Shown: positions 42,877 through 54,139 of the stretch, in pieces | Numbering within the stretch: position 1 is the stretch's first letter | How the letters are laid out: every line of letters begins with the position of its first letter | NCBI GenBank assembly: GCA_958510875.1 | Contig: OY294067.1 | Span: forward strand, 105,754,010-105,818,009 | Direction: 5' to 3' | Length of the DNA stretch: 64,000 nucleotides | Source of the DNA: Endomychus coccineus | Lineage: Eukaryota; Arthropoda; Insecta; Coleoptera; Endomychidae | Translations under genes and position numbers: made by a program | Notes under the pieces: generated by a model | Told to the model about the DNA's origin: nothing | Databases searched by the model: none | Seen by the model: the letters and a program-made list of their open reading frames with translations, nothing else

Positions 42877-43685
42877 TTTCGCTGAAATTTGGACTGGAGA
42901 TAGGTGTTATGGTCTCAAAACTACCCTATAAATTTGAAATGAAAATATTAATTTTTTTTTCAGGAATTCAATTTTAAGTCAATTTTTTAGGTATTTTTCA
43001 AATTAAGATATCTCATGTCATTTACATCCGATCTGGATCAGCTTCGCATGAAAATGTAGGTATTTGCATATGGTCTTCTGTCATGGAACTCATTTTTTAT
43101 TTATTTTCTTTTCCAGTCTATATTGACCATTTTATTTTCGGTATTATTTCGCTGAAATTTGGACTGAAGATAGGTGTTATGGTCTCAAAACTACCCTATA
43201 AATTTGAAATGAAAATATTAATTTTTTTTTCAGGAATTCAATTTTAAGTCAATTTTTTAGGTATTTTTCAAATTAAGATATCTCATGTCATTTACATCCG
43301 ATCTGGATCTGCTTCGCATGAAAATGTAGGTATTTGCATATGGTCTTCTGTCATGGAACTCATTTTTTATTTATTTTTTTTCCAGTCTATATTGACCATT
43401 TTATTTTCGGTATTATTTCGCTGAAATTTGGACTGAAGATAGGTGTTATGGTCTCAAAACTACCCTATAAATTTGAAATGAAAATATTAATTTTTTTTTC
43501 AGGAATTCAATTTTAAGTCAATTTTTTAGGTATTTTTCAAATTAAGATATCTCATGTCATTTACATCCGATCTGGATCTGCTTCGCATGAAAATGTAGGT
43601 ATTTGCATATGGTCTTCTGTCATGGAACTCATTTTTTATTTATTTTTTTTCCAGTCTATATTGACCATTTTATTTTCGGTATTAA
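42877..43685. repeat. Tandem array: three copies of a 270-bp unit
   Basis: TTTCGCTGAAATTTGGACTG starts copies at 42877, 43147 and 43416 (periods 270 and 269). The copies are nearly identical, differing by a few bases such as GATCAGCTTCG against GATCTGCTTCG and one T-run length. Each carries TTTTTTCAGGAATTCAATTT and CAGTCTATATTGACC. No coding sequence. The near-identity implies recent amplification or gene conversion. Confidence 0.95.
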
Positions 43686-43963
43686 TATCCCCAAAACTTG
43701 TGTCAAATTAATTAATTTGAAGTTAAAGTGCGAAATTTCGCAATTTTATACGAATATTGTGAGGCTCAGAAGTTGATTGCGCTTTAGGCTCCGAGATTTT
43801 CACGTGGCCTATCGAACTTAGAAGGTTCAAATTGTATAAAAACAAAATTGCATGAACGCCAGACGTTTCCCTCGAGAAGCTCGCTACTCGTCAGTTAGAG
43901 CTTATACATTTTACCTCGATCTTGTTATGTTGGGGCCGTTTCGTGCCCCGTGCGGGCGGCGCC

Positions 43964-44160
43964 AGTTGTAATAAAATATTTTTGGCTGTGGGCTCCTAAG
44001 CTTTCCCCCGCTTCGGGTATATTTAAGAGCTAGAAAATTCCCTTTGGTACGTCACACCGTGCGACTCGCACGTTAGACGCGCTTAGCTAATACCTGAGAG
44101 TACCTGTTTCTATTTTAATTAAAGTTTCCTATTTAAACCAGTTGTGAATCGTTCCAATCC
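43964..44160 (+). repeat. Possible LTR fragment
   Basis: AGTTGTAATAAAATATTTTT follows a GC-rich run ending GGCGCC. A TATA-like GGTATATTTAAGAG with downstream GC-rich DNA suggests an LTR promoter, ending near CCAATCCA. No second LTR or coding region accompanies it, so a solo LTR is only one reading. Confidence 0.3.
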
Positions 44161-45481
44161 ATGGTGAAGAGTCCCCATAATGTTTAACAAGCGATGATTC
44201 GGTTTGCGTAATGTTCTTTCCACGCAAGAAATAATGTTTAATCCAAGACGGAAAATTCACTTTTTCCATGTTTACAAAATTTTTCAAGGTTGCTTGCTTT
44301 CGATGGGTGTGAAAACAGAACTGTATAACGTATCAGTCTGAAAATTTTAATGCGTTCTAGAAAGATGGTACATCACAAATGTCACATGGGATTTTCGATT
44401 GTGGTGCCATCTATTTTTCAGGAACTTTTCACCTTGCGCTCGTAGTAAAAAGTAGTAAAAAGCAGCTAAATGTCAATCGACACTTTTTACACAACAACTA
44501 GCTAACCCGAGAAACGTTGCTCTGCTCAAAAATATGAATATGAGCCAAATCAGACCATAAACACCCATTTTCGTATCTTTACTCTAGCGCCACTTACCGC
44601 ATTACTTTGTAAAAATATTTTCACTTAACTAATATCTCGAATATGAACAAATCGGACCACAAATAAAACAATTTATAGAAAGATACATAAGGGTCGAAAA
44701 ATGAATGTTTCCTAAGGGCGAATCCTGAAGATCGATTCGGTTCGGAATAGTTCAAGTAAAATCAAAATGGTAAATAAGTATACGATTCCTCAACTATGTC
44801 TGAAAACAAAAATATTAATTTATACGAAGAACGTCTAGAACTAAGGGGCCGGCCGTAGGCTATAAAATACCCTTTTTGTTGGTGATGTTTTCACAATTAT
44901 GTATGAAAAATTTTAAAATATGGATTTACCTTGATAAAAAAGGTCGCCTAGTTTTATTTCGATTGGGCGCACTATTTTCGAGTAAAATGGATAAGAAAAT
45001 TATCTGGCGCCAAAATATTGATTCAATTTTTTTCAGGAAAGCGATAATTTTTAGATATGAAATTCCAGGGTACGGCTTCATATTATTGAATATTTGTGTG
45101 CAGTATTAACCAAATTGAATTTTCATCATAGGCGTGCCTACTAACTGGGAGTGCATTATTTTTCTCGTCATACCTGTTAATGACTCAAATTTTTAAATTA
45201 TTTTATTTCCCACTTCACTAAATTTACACTAGAAAGGTATTCCTTGTGATTTGCCGTAGAACTCGTCGTACCGGGTAAAAATCAGTATGATAGACTGTAA
45301 AATTTCAGGAATTATAATTATTGCTCTGCTTCACAAATAAAGTTGATTATACAATGTGTTCAAGATAAGGATGTCTATCATGGGGATATTGGAAACTGTT
45401 ATAGATACAGTTTTGGTTATTTGGGGGGAAAGTTGCGTAACTAAAGTATTAATAACCATTCTTGACCCAGGTATGAATTAT
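44161..45481. other. No recognised gene
   Basis: Short frames only (for example 44876-45109), without family motifs. Confidence 0.35.
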
Positions 45482-45599
45482 ATATAAATTCTAGGGAAAT
45501 AGGTCACACTAACACTTATGCTTATTACATATATATTATTGTAAAGACGAAAATAATAAGCATATGTGTTAGTGTGACCTATTTCCCGAGAATTTATAT
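45482..45599. repeat. Short palindrome related to the 28169 foldback
   Basis: The arms share ATAAATTCTAGGGAAATAGG against the complement of ATAAATTCTCGGGAAATAGG, then GTCACACTAACAC and its complement, around AT-rich DNA near 45535. The termini match those of 28169-28612, so this is an internally deleted or minimal member of that family. Confidence 0.8.
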
Positions 45600-46067
45600 A
45601 GAACTAAAGTATAAAATTTCCAATATCATTTTTGATTTCCAAGTGATTTTGGTGAAACCAAATTTCTTGATTTCCTATTTTATTTTTTTCTAGCATGTAA
45701 TGGAACAAAATATAAAACACATCTTTGAAGCAAGATTTCTTGGTTAGATGTCAGTTTTAATATCCGTCATTTCGTTTTCGACCAGCCGCCATACAATTTT
45801 TTTAATTCGACTGTTTTTTTAGCACACATTTTTGAGGAATGTTTTCTACACTCGTTGATGTATCACATGTTATGATTCAATTCGATGAGTTTCATCAAAA
45901 TTTTTTGATAAAATTTATATTAAGCTCGAGCCTGCATAGAGGAAAAATAGTGTAATTGAGCAGCCTAACTATTAAGGAAAATCAAAAGTTAGAGATGACC
46001 TTTTAAAAATAATTGTTGAAACAAACAAATGCTTAACGAATGATAAGTTATGTGGAATGGTAGACTT

Positions 46068-46625
46068 CGGCTGACAGCTAATCTTGAAAATTCTTGGGTT
46101 CCGGTCAAAGTAGCTCGACTCGATGCTCACGTTTCGCCAACCATTACACGTTGCATCTTCAGGGGAGGTTTGAGGGTTGATCTGAAACTGACTCTTTTGG
46201 TGTCTGTAGCGTTATTAATTCTGTGAAAATTTCACACTTACATAGTTCACTGCCTTTGTTCCGGTGATCGACTCTGCTCTGGTATTTGACCCTGTGGTTG
46301 TGTGAAGTGGAATTTTCAAGAATGGGTTTCCAAAGGTTGGGAAGGTAATATCCTAAATAATCTACACCGTGGCTCAGGATGTACCTTCCAAACATTTGGA
46401 AACCCCGCCTTGAAAATTCCACTTCGAACATGATCTCACAACGCGCAAAACAAAGGCAATGAACTATGATGTAGCGTGTATGTTGCACACAATAAATATT
46501 GCTACAGAAACCAGAAAAATCAGTTTCAGTTCAAACCCAAGATGCTACCTGTAATAGTTGGCGAAACGTCGGCATCGAGTCGTGCTACTGCCACGCGGTT
46601 TTAATCGGAAATTCAAGAAAATGTA
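46068..46625. repeat. Foldback with GGCGAAACGT motifs in both arms
   Basis: The left arm at 46068-46160 (CTCGACTCGATGC, CGTTTCGCCAACCATTACA) is matched in inverted orientation by 46540-46625 (TGTAATAGTTGGCGAAACG, GCATCGAGTCG). A second inner inverted pair, TGGAATTTTCAAG with TTTCCAAA and complements, lies at 46310-46430. No coding sequence; the 46159-46488 frame is incidental. Confidence 0.7.
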
Positions 46626-46667
46626 TCGTACGTTAATTTTATGTTTTGTTCTAACAATTATTAAATG

Positions 46668-46945
46668 AATTGTGATCAATCGATCACCGACTTCCCTAAC
46701 TTTAAACAAAATAGGTTTCGGGCGCTTCTGCTGGTCAAATCTATGATTGTAGGAACAGAAAAAATATGGGAAATGATTTAGAAGCCGCTAATCAAAGACG
46801 TTAAGATATACTCTATGCTCTATGTTACATTGAAATTTTATTCAAATAGTCTACATAAGGCATTATACTACTCTATGTTTTGTACTGATATCTGCTGCCA
46901 GGTTGACTTTCGAACTATTCACATCATAGACCTTATAGCATATGG
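46668..46945. repeat. Direct repeat, copy 2 (partner 41819-42110)
   Basis: See the copy at 41819-42110. This copy is bounded on its right by the MITE at 46954, which appears to have inserted into it. Confidence 0.65.
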
Positions 46946-46953
46946 ACTGTGTC

Positions 46954-47370
46954 CACGGTCGTATACACAGGTCTGGAAACTCTATGGTTGACTTGAGTCT
47001 CTTACGGGTCGCCTAAATCGTAGTCCCTCGCTCAGCCACCAGCTAGCGCTTGGATCACGAAGTGGTAAAACGATTTCTATCCGGAATCGCAAGCATCCAC
47101 TTTTTTCGCATTTCCGCATCTTTCGGCACTTTAAAAACAGAAGATTCGTGCTTTACACTTTTGTACCCCGTTTTGCATTTCGGCACAATGCACGATTTCG
47201 TAATTTGTTTCTAAAAACGCAGGTATTCCTTGTGTTGACAAGTCAACTAACAGTTGTCAGAAAATACTCCTACGTGACGACTTTTGGTACTAAGGGCCAG
47301 TCGACGCTTAGCGGACTCACTGCTCACATAGGAGACAACCTCGAGTTTCCAGACCTGTGTATACGACCTT
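46954..47370. mobile_element. MITE with 9-bp target duplication
   Basis: The ends are CACGGTCGTATACACAGGTC and the complement of AAGGTCGTATACACAGGTC, so the inverted repeat is about 25 bp. GACTGTGTC occurs directly before the left end (46945-46953) and directly after the right end (47371-47379). An 8-9 bp duplication fits hAT, P, Merlin or Mutator-type elements. The interior (417 bp total) has no credible coding sequence. Confidence 0.85.
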
Positions 47371-47599
47371 GACTGTGTCTTCCCTATTCTACGTATAGCA
47401 AGCTGTGTGTTTATATCTGGAGTAATTCGCTTGAGTCAATCACCCTGATGCACTGGAAAAGGCACGCTAAATAAGTCAGTTAGCTACGTATAGCCACATA
47501 CCTACCAGAAAGTATATTGCATTGCGCTAACCATCTGGCCGATTGTAGACAGAAATAAACTGGTCTGTGCCGTGAAAGCAGTTCACTGTAGCCTAGCTA

Positions 47600-48000
47600 T
47601 TCGCATTGAAAAGGTGACGTCGGCATTTCTTTTATGCAACACAAGCGGCTACCTCCTTTTATGCAACATAGGCGGCCGCGCCTATGAATGAGTGTAGCGA
47701 ACGAAGACTTTCCTCCTTTCGGCTCCTCTGGCACGTTGTTGGTTTCTACATAGCGGCCGAACGATGACTCTGATTTACTGTACCCTGAGCCTTTCCAGAT
47801 GCAAATTTTAAACGCCCATCCATACCTTTGGCAGTGCTAAAGAATCTAGCTCGCGTAATTTGACAAACTGCGGCTCACGCTTTTGTTCGGCTGATGCGAA
47901 AGACGGAGTGAACATGACGAACGAAGCCTTGCCCCTTTCGGCACATCCACTCACTCCGTATTAATCCTTCGGGCATATGCGCAGTGTACTGACCAACCTC
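47600..48000. repeat. Dispersed repeat related to 24420-25015
   Basis: AGTGTAGCGAACGAAGAC near 47690 and CACTCACTCCGTATTAATCC with GGGCATATGCGCAGT near 47947-47980 are diverged complements of sequence at 24420-24600. GC content is locally raised. Family unknown. Confidence 0.5.
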
Positions 48001-48210
48001 CCCGTTTATTTCAACGGACAAAATTTTTACGAAGACAATTTAATTCAATAATCGACCCACATTTGCAATAATCTTGATTTTGATAAGAAAGCAGAAAAAT
48101 CATCACTGCAATTATTTTATTATATCCTGAACCGTTTGATAACATATGTTGAGAATACAATATCTTAGAAATACGTATACTCAATAGTTGTAATGAGTCT
48201 GACATTATTG

Positions 48211-49999
48211 CAGTGGCGGCTGGTACTAAAGGACACAAGTGCACGTGCCCACCACCACCAACGTGCCCATCCAACCACCAAGATAAACACAGAAAGACAT
48301 TCGCATATAATTCAGTGCATTATTTTATACCGCACGTCAGGCGCATGCATTGATAACGCTCAAAACTATGTTCCGGGGAACGTTCTGAAGTGTATCTATT
48401 TCAAGTATGATTCGGCTGCCTACCGTTATCTTCGCCATACTCGCTTATACCGTCGGTTTGGGGTACAAAGAATCGTATCCCCAGTAAACGTCTTGCCTTC
48501 ATAGTGTACAGTGTGTGAATTCAATTCGAAGACGTGAAGTCTGAAGTGAGCCTTTGAATTGGCGTTACGAGGCCATGATGAGACATTGACGTCGGAAAAT
48601 CCAGGTATTTATGCAGCCTTAATCAACTTTGCAGCTGAATTAGACGCTGTGTTTGCAATACATATGAAAGGTTCGGGTTCACAAGTGTTTAAAGGCGTCT
48701 CAAGAACTATTCAGAACGAAATGCTAGATGCAATGTTGCAAATTTCTAGCAGAAAATATTAAAAGCAATTAAATCTGAAGATTTCATTGCTTTGGAGGCC
48801 GATGAAACTACAGACACCTCTAATCATCAGCAAATGGTTGTTATTATTCGATACGTGTTTAATGCACACATTTTTTAACGCTTTTGGTCTTTTTTTAGCC
48901 GGGTGGACATAATGCTGATGTATTAGCAAAAACAGTGCTGAATTAATTGAAAACCTTCTGGGTCGGATAACAATGAACTAATCCCTCAAAGTTACGATGG
49001 GGCGTTCGTGATGAGTGGTAAGACAAATGGTGTCCAAGCCATTATCAAAAGAACATTTCCACATGCACATTATATTCACTGTTACGCGCATCAATTTAAT
49101 TTAATTATTGAACGAGCGGCACAGTGCAATAAAAAAGTGAAAATTTTTGTTGCATATTTGCAGTCATTTTCAAGCTGTTTTTTCGATCGCCAAAACGATC
49201 GGTAATTCTTGATGAAATAGTCAAACGTAGATTTCTCGGAATTTCTCTGTTGGTTGAGAATATTTGATTTCATCATGCCACATGTTGCAATATTATTTAA
49301 TCAGACTCAAATGCGCGGGATTGATAGTGTTCAACTGCAAAAGGCAATTTAACAATTCCAACAGCAAATTATTCGAGTTAGAAATTCTACCGACAATGAC
49401 AATCAAGAACGCAATAATAAAAAACCTGCTAGGAAAATACAAAAACGACAGCTGGTGATAACACCTTGCAAAGGAAGTATGTGACACTATTTTAAGTCAA
49501 TTAGCGACACATTTGATTTCAGGGATCACTTAAGTGCAGCTAAATTATTTGATACTCAAAATTTTAAAACTTGACATGCATTTCCACAAAAACATTTTGA
49601 TGAAACTATGAAATATGTTGGACAGTGTAAAATTAAAAAGTGAACTATAAAGCAATTTATGAGCGCGATAACATGTGTGACGTAGGTGGTATTTTGCCAC
49701 TTTAAATGTTTCTAACAGACAACAACCTAAATAAGGTTTTGACGGAAACATACAAACTGTTGGATATTATTTGTACAACGCCCATGTCGACAGCAGAATG
49801 TGTTTTTCCACCCTCAAACGCATTAAAACTTTTCTGAGAAGCACAATGTCAGAAGATCGATTGAACGCATTGGCGGTCCTATCAATAGAAAAGAAGTCTA
49901 TCCAGTCTATCTCGGATTTTGACAACAAAGTCATAGACGTTAGCATGAAAAATTTTTGTCTTGTGCCCACCCTCTTTCATATTTCACGAGCCGTCACTG
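48211..49999 (+). mobile_element. Zinc-finger hAT with perfect 8-bp target duplication
   Basis: The ends are CAGTGGCGGCTGGTACTAAA and the complement of CAGTGACGGCTCGTGAAATA. CATTATTG flanks it exactly on both sides (48203-48210 and 50000-50007). Subterminal GTGCCCACC motifs occur at both ends. The interior holds broken transposase remnants, 1789 bp in total. It is related to, but distinct from, the pair at 20484 and 60995. Confidence 0.93.
48550..49960 (+). pseudogene. hAT transposase pseudogene (ZMYM-like)
   Basis: Recognisable parts in order are GIYAALINFAAELDAVF (48600-48660), LEADETTDTSNHQQMVVIIR with the first catalytic aspartate (about 48790-48850), FVMSGKTNGVQAIIKRTFPH and IHCYAHQFNLIIERA (49005-49130), and the dimerisation region FSTLKRIKTFLRSTM plus ALAVLSIEKKSI at the end. 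They lie in different frames with several stops. The N-terminal zinc finger and much of the helical insertion domain are missing. Cannot be active. Confidence 0.8.
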
Positions 50000-50101
50000 C
50001 ATTATTGACCGTAGATAGAAGAACCATGGAAATGTATTCGCCAAGCATAGTGGAGTTATTAGCACTATCTGCATTTTTTGTGTTTAAACAAACATTGGTG
50101 G

Positions 50102-50290
50102 CGAGTCACGTTCACCTTGGAGACATTTCTCAATCATTCTATATCAGTAACTACAATAGTTAAATACTTAATAATGCACATGTTTTTCACACGGCGATTA
50201 AAAAGCATTGATTTCGAGTCACGTTCACCTTGGAGATATTTATCAATCATTCTATAACAATAAATAGTTAAATACGTAATAATGCACAGG
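50102..50290. repeat. Tandem direct duplication, period about 113 bp
   Basis: CGAGTCACGTTCACCTTGGA begins at 50102 and again at 50215. The following 75 bases (TCAATCATTCTATA, AATAGTTAAATAC, AATAATGCACA) also repeat with minor changes. It lies just outside the hAT right end. Confidence 0.85.
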
Positions 50291-50379
50291 TTGTTCATAT
50301 GGCTTAAAAAAAATCCGAACCGTTAGAAGAGTGTATTTAGGCTAAGTATCAAAATGATTTAAATTTCACATAGCATTAA

Positions 50380-50783
50380 GGGTAAATAAATAAGATATTT
50401 AATAATGAGCGGGCCGTCACGAATTGTTTACTCTGCGGAGCATGTTTGGAAGGTGATATCGTCTTGAGTAACATCAACCCAGACTTCTTGAATGCGAAGC
50501 TGAAGGACTTACTAGCTACTCGGGGGATGAGGTGAATTATTGAGCAGTGCCAATCATGTCCCATACATGTCCGATAGGGGACAAATCTGGCGACCGTGCA
50601 GGCGATGGAGGTAACGTTACATTATTTTCTTCGCTGTGTGAGGAGCCGTGTAAATCTTATTGAAATAGAGACTGATTCAACACTCTTAGATAAGGCACAG
50701 CAACTGGCTCCAGAACTTTGTAAGTAACCTATCGCGTTTAAAGTGCCAAGATCAAAACCGGAGGTGGTGTCATGATGTATTGC
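50380..50783 (-). pseudogene. Tc1-like transposase, C-terminal half
   Basis: Read on the minus strand this part contains SPARSPDLSPIGHVWDMIG (about 50540-50600), the third-acidic-residue block of Tc1-like transposases. Degraded C-terminal sequence follows. The upstream end at 50783 continues the frame that is broken off at 54822, where the N-terminal half ends in GVMVW. The two halves therefore belong to one element split by the hAT at 50792-54813. Stops and frameshifts are numerous. Confidence 0.75.
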
Positions 50784-50834
50784 ACTCCAAATAGAGCTAA
50801 TTACATTACATAAAATGTAATGGTAATGTGTAAA

Positions 50835-51545
50835 TTAGTATTTCAGCGCACAGTAATTGAACAGTCTAGGCTTAGCTGCCCAAAGAGATGGAGTGCAAAC
50901 CAAACCTGAAAGGTTGCGATTAGAACCGCAGGACAGAATCAGAGTCCTGTGATTCGAGGAGCAGCATTTCAGGGTCGTCATCCCGTCGAGGAAGGAATGG
51001 AAAAATGGCCGCACGCCAAAGCTTGGCACAATTTGGTATACGGATCGGTCTAGAACAAACACAGGAGTCGGAGCAGGCTTTTGCGGTCCTAGATATATTG
51101 ATGGGTACGAATGGAGGATCTCAACACAGTCTTCCAAGCCGAGCTACTCGGCTATGGTAAGATAAATGAGACCATCTGGATCTGTTCGGACAGTCACGTC
51201 CTCAACGCACTGAAATGCGTTGTGTCCTCGAGGCTTGTCAGGGAAACCAAGGAGATCCTTAACAGGCTAGCCGGTTGAAACAGGATCAACCTGGTCTGGA
51301 TTCCGGCTCACTCAGGTTGGAAAGGAAATGAGAGAGCGGACAAGCTGGCCAGAGCGGGGGCCAGATTTGACGATCCTCAAGACCCCCTTGCTGGTATCCC
51401 CTATAAAGGAGGTACAGATCTTGCGGAACCATCTGAGATCAACATGCCTCGGCATGGAGAAGCATTGACGGCTGCCGAACTGTCAAAGAGCTGCTTGGAA
51501 ATGAAATGTGTAAGTGCACTAGCCCGCTACCATCGCAACCTGTAC
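50835..51545 (+). pseudogene. LINE RNase H domain fragment
   Basis: The plus strand reads, across frame changes, RLEPQDRI, then VFQAELLGYGKINETIWICS, DSHVLNALKCVVSSRLV and VWIPAHSGWKGNERADKLAR. The last is the classic RNase H motif with H-S-G and the final catalytic aspartate, as in jockey/I/R1-type ORF2 proteins. The RT is absent. It lies inside the hAT-like element at 50792-54813, and a second fragment of the same family is at 15890-16010. Confidence 0.8.
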
Positions 51546-52162
51546 CAATTGAACATTACTTTTAAAAATGAATCATTACAAAAAATCCTTACTTCATTCC
51601 TAATTACAGTAATCATTACAAAAAAGGAATTAGATTACTTTAAAAGTAATCATTACTTTCAGTTTCCAGTTCTAAATTCCTATTGCGCGTGCATTTTATA
51701 AAATTTTAGCGCCGCATATATTTTTTGTTAAGCATTTCTCGAAATAAGTTAATAATAAACTTTTTTGTACAACTGTCAATAAAACTTGACATTTCTGCAT
51801 CTCTATTGATGCGTAAATGTTTACTTTTTTTCAGACTTTTTTCACTGCCAAAATAATTCCACAAAATAAACATGAAATATTACTTTTTGAAGGATTTATT
51901 TTTAACAGAGTCAATTATTAATTGATTATTTATCATAAAACAATTTCATTTATTGGAATAATAATTGGTAGTAAAGTTTGAACAATTACTTCCAACATAA
52001 ATCCCCGAAGATGTTCCATGTTGCTGCTGATCAGAAACGTTAGATATTTCTTGAAGAGTTGATTCCACAATTTTTTCAGATATTTTAATTTGTTTGGAAG
52101 AAGATGGACAATTTAATATTTTGTTAGAAATCTCAATTTTGTTATTCAAACTATCTTCTATA

Positions 52163-54067
52163 CAGGGTGTCCCACGACGTTTTGACAGTCCAATTTCTCG
52201 AAAACTGTTGATATGACATACATGAAATTTGGCAGATATAAACAGTCGAAACTGATGCTTATATTTATTATAAAATGACTTCCGTTTTTCCTGTCATTTC
52301 GGGTCACGTGACCCCAACATAATTTTTTTAAATGGGACAACCGGTATAATATTACAATTCTGGATGTCATTCAAAAACAAATTCAATGATACCACACTTA
52401 TCATCATTGTATTGTGCAGTAATGATAATAGGGGGCAATTAAATGAACATCTGTATAGATTCAGATAGTAGCTACCAAAAATAAATTATTTTATTGAAAA
52501 ACGTAACATAGGGAATTAAAAAGTACAAGTAATAAAAAAAATTAAAGAAAATGTTCAAATTGATGACCATGTACATTGACACAATGTTCAAACCTTGTTA
52601 AAAGATTTCTTGTAAGTGCTGCTGCAATCATTTCGGGTGTTACGGTCCGACATGCCTGTCTTATTTTATCCTTTAAATCATCTAAATCAGTCGGGGGTGT
52701 GACATAAACTCGACCTTTTAAGAAACCCCAGAGAAAGAAATCTAAGGGTGTAATATCCGGAGAACGGGGTGGCCACAGAATCGCACCATTTCGACCAATC
52801 CATTTTTCAGGAAATTTGTTATCAAGATATTCTCTACTCTAACTGGCCCAAAAAAGTGAGGAGATGCTCCATCTTGCTGCCACCACATTGTTTGCCTTTC
52901 ATGTAAGGGAATATCTTCAAGTAATTCTGGTAGAGTGTTTTGAAGAAAATCTAAGTATCTTTGCCCCGTTAATGTTCCTTCATAAAAATAAGGACCAATC
53001 AACCGACCGTTAAATAAACCGCACCCCATATTGTTTGAAAATTGGTTTCGCGCATCCACTTAGGATTCTCCTGCGACCAATAATGACAATTATGGCGATT
53101 AACAATACCATTGTTATGAAATCTACTTTCATCACTCCATAATATTTTTTCTTAAAAAAAAGGGTCATCATTACTTTGTACTAACATTTCAGCAATAAAA
53201 TTTAATCTCCTTTCAGGATCTGCAGGGACTGAACCTTGTGTTAAATGTATTTTATAAGGATGGTATTTGTGATTTTTTAATACTTTTTGTATTAAACTTC
53301 TACTTATTTGTAATTCTTGTTCAAGAAATCGTATTGAGGTGTGTGGATTTACCTGAAGATAAGCCAACATATTTATCACATTGTCATCTGTCTGAGCGGT
53401 CTTTTGACGAGGAACTTGATTTTTACCGCTTGGAAAAGAACCAGTTCTTAGCTTTCGTTCGACATAGGCAAAAGTATTTTTGCTTGGAGTTATTCTATGA
53501 GGAAAACGATTTCTGTACAAGCCTTGAGCATGAGTTTTGTTTTTTCCACATTTTCCATAAATAAGCAGCATGTCAACATATTCATCGTAAGTAAAAATTG
53601 AAGGCATTATTTACTTATTATTACAGTGTCTTCACAAGATTATTACTAATAATTAATGACAGTTCTTGAATAAACTTCACCTAACAATACTGAATGACAA
53701 CCTATGTCGTTGCTACAATAGTTATTTGTTTCATAGCCACCTAAATTTTTGAGTGCAAAGTATTGCTTTAATGAATTTAGTAAAAATAAATAGCCCTTAT
53801 TATCATTACTGCACAATACAATGATGACAAGTGTGGTATCGTTGAATTTGTTTCTGAATGACATATCCAAAATTGTAATATTATACCGGTTGTCCCATTT
53901 AAAAAAATTATGTTGTGGTCACGTGACCCGAAATGACAGGAAAAACGGAATTCATTTTATAATAAATATAAGAATCAGTTTCGACTGTTTATATCTGCCA
54001 AATTTCATACATGTCATATTAACAGTTTTCGAGAAATTGGACTGTCAAAATGTCGTGGGACACCCTA
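52163..54067 (-). mobile_element. Decayed mariner with long inverted repeats, TA target
   Basis: The ends are CAGGGTGTCCCACGACG and the complement of TAGGGTGTCCCACGACA, bordered by TA at 52161-52162 and 54068-54069. The inverted repeats extend about 270 bp (to about 52435 and from about 53798), with shared GTCACGTGACC and TTTCGACTGTTTATATCTGCC. The transposase is on the minus strand and broken. The layout matches the intact element at 39439-41693. Confidence 0.92.
52640..53607 (-). pseudogene. Mariner transposase pseudogene (DD41D-like)
   Basis: The N-terminal 151 codons from the ATG at 53607 are open and carry the helix-turn-helix region (FTYDEYVDMLLIYGKCGKNK, then LQISRSLIQKVLKNHKYHPY). 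A frameshift at about 53150 follows. The catalytic part continues with WSDESRFHNNG, WWQQDGASPHFF and a degraded third block near 52740-52800. It is clearly homologous to the intact transposase at 40101 (HPYK, QQDG.PH), but several lesions make it inactive. Confidence 0.88.
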
Positions 54068-54139
54068 TATGCTTCTGCTACGGAGGCAGATTTCCAGCCA
54101 CCGTGACGTTTTATGGGCAAACACAGTCAAACACGCGGC

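Noticed and set aside
50835..51137. 100-codon minus-strand frame in the LINE fragment
   Set aside because: It is the reverse-strand shadow of the plus-strand RNase H region.
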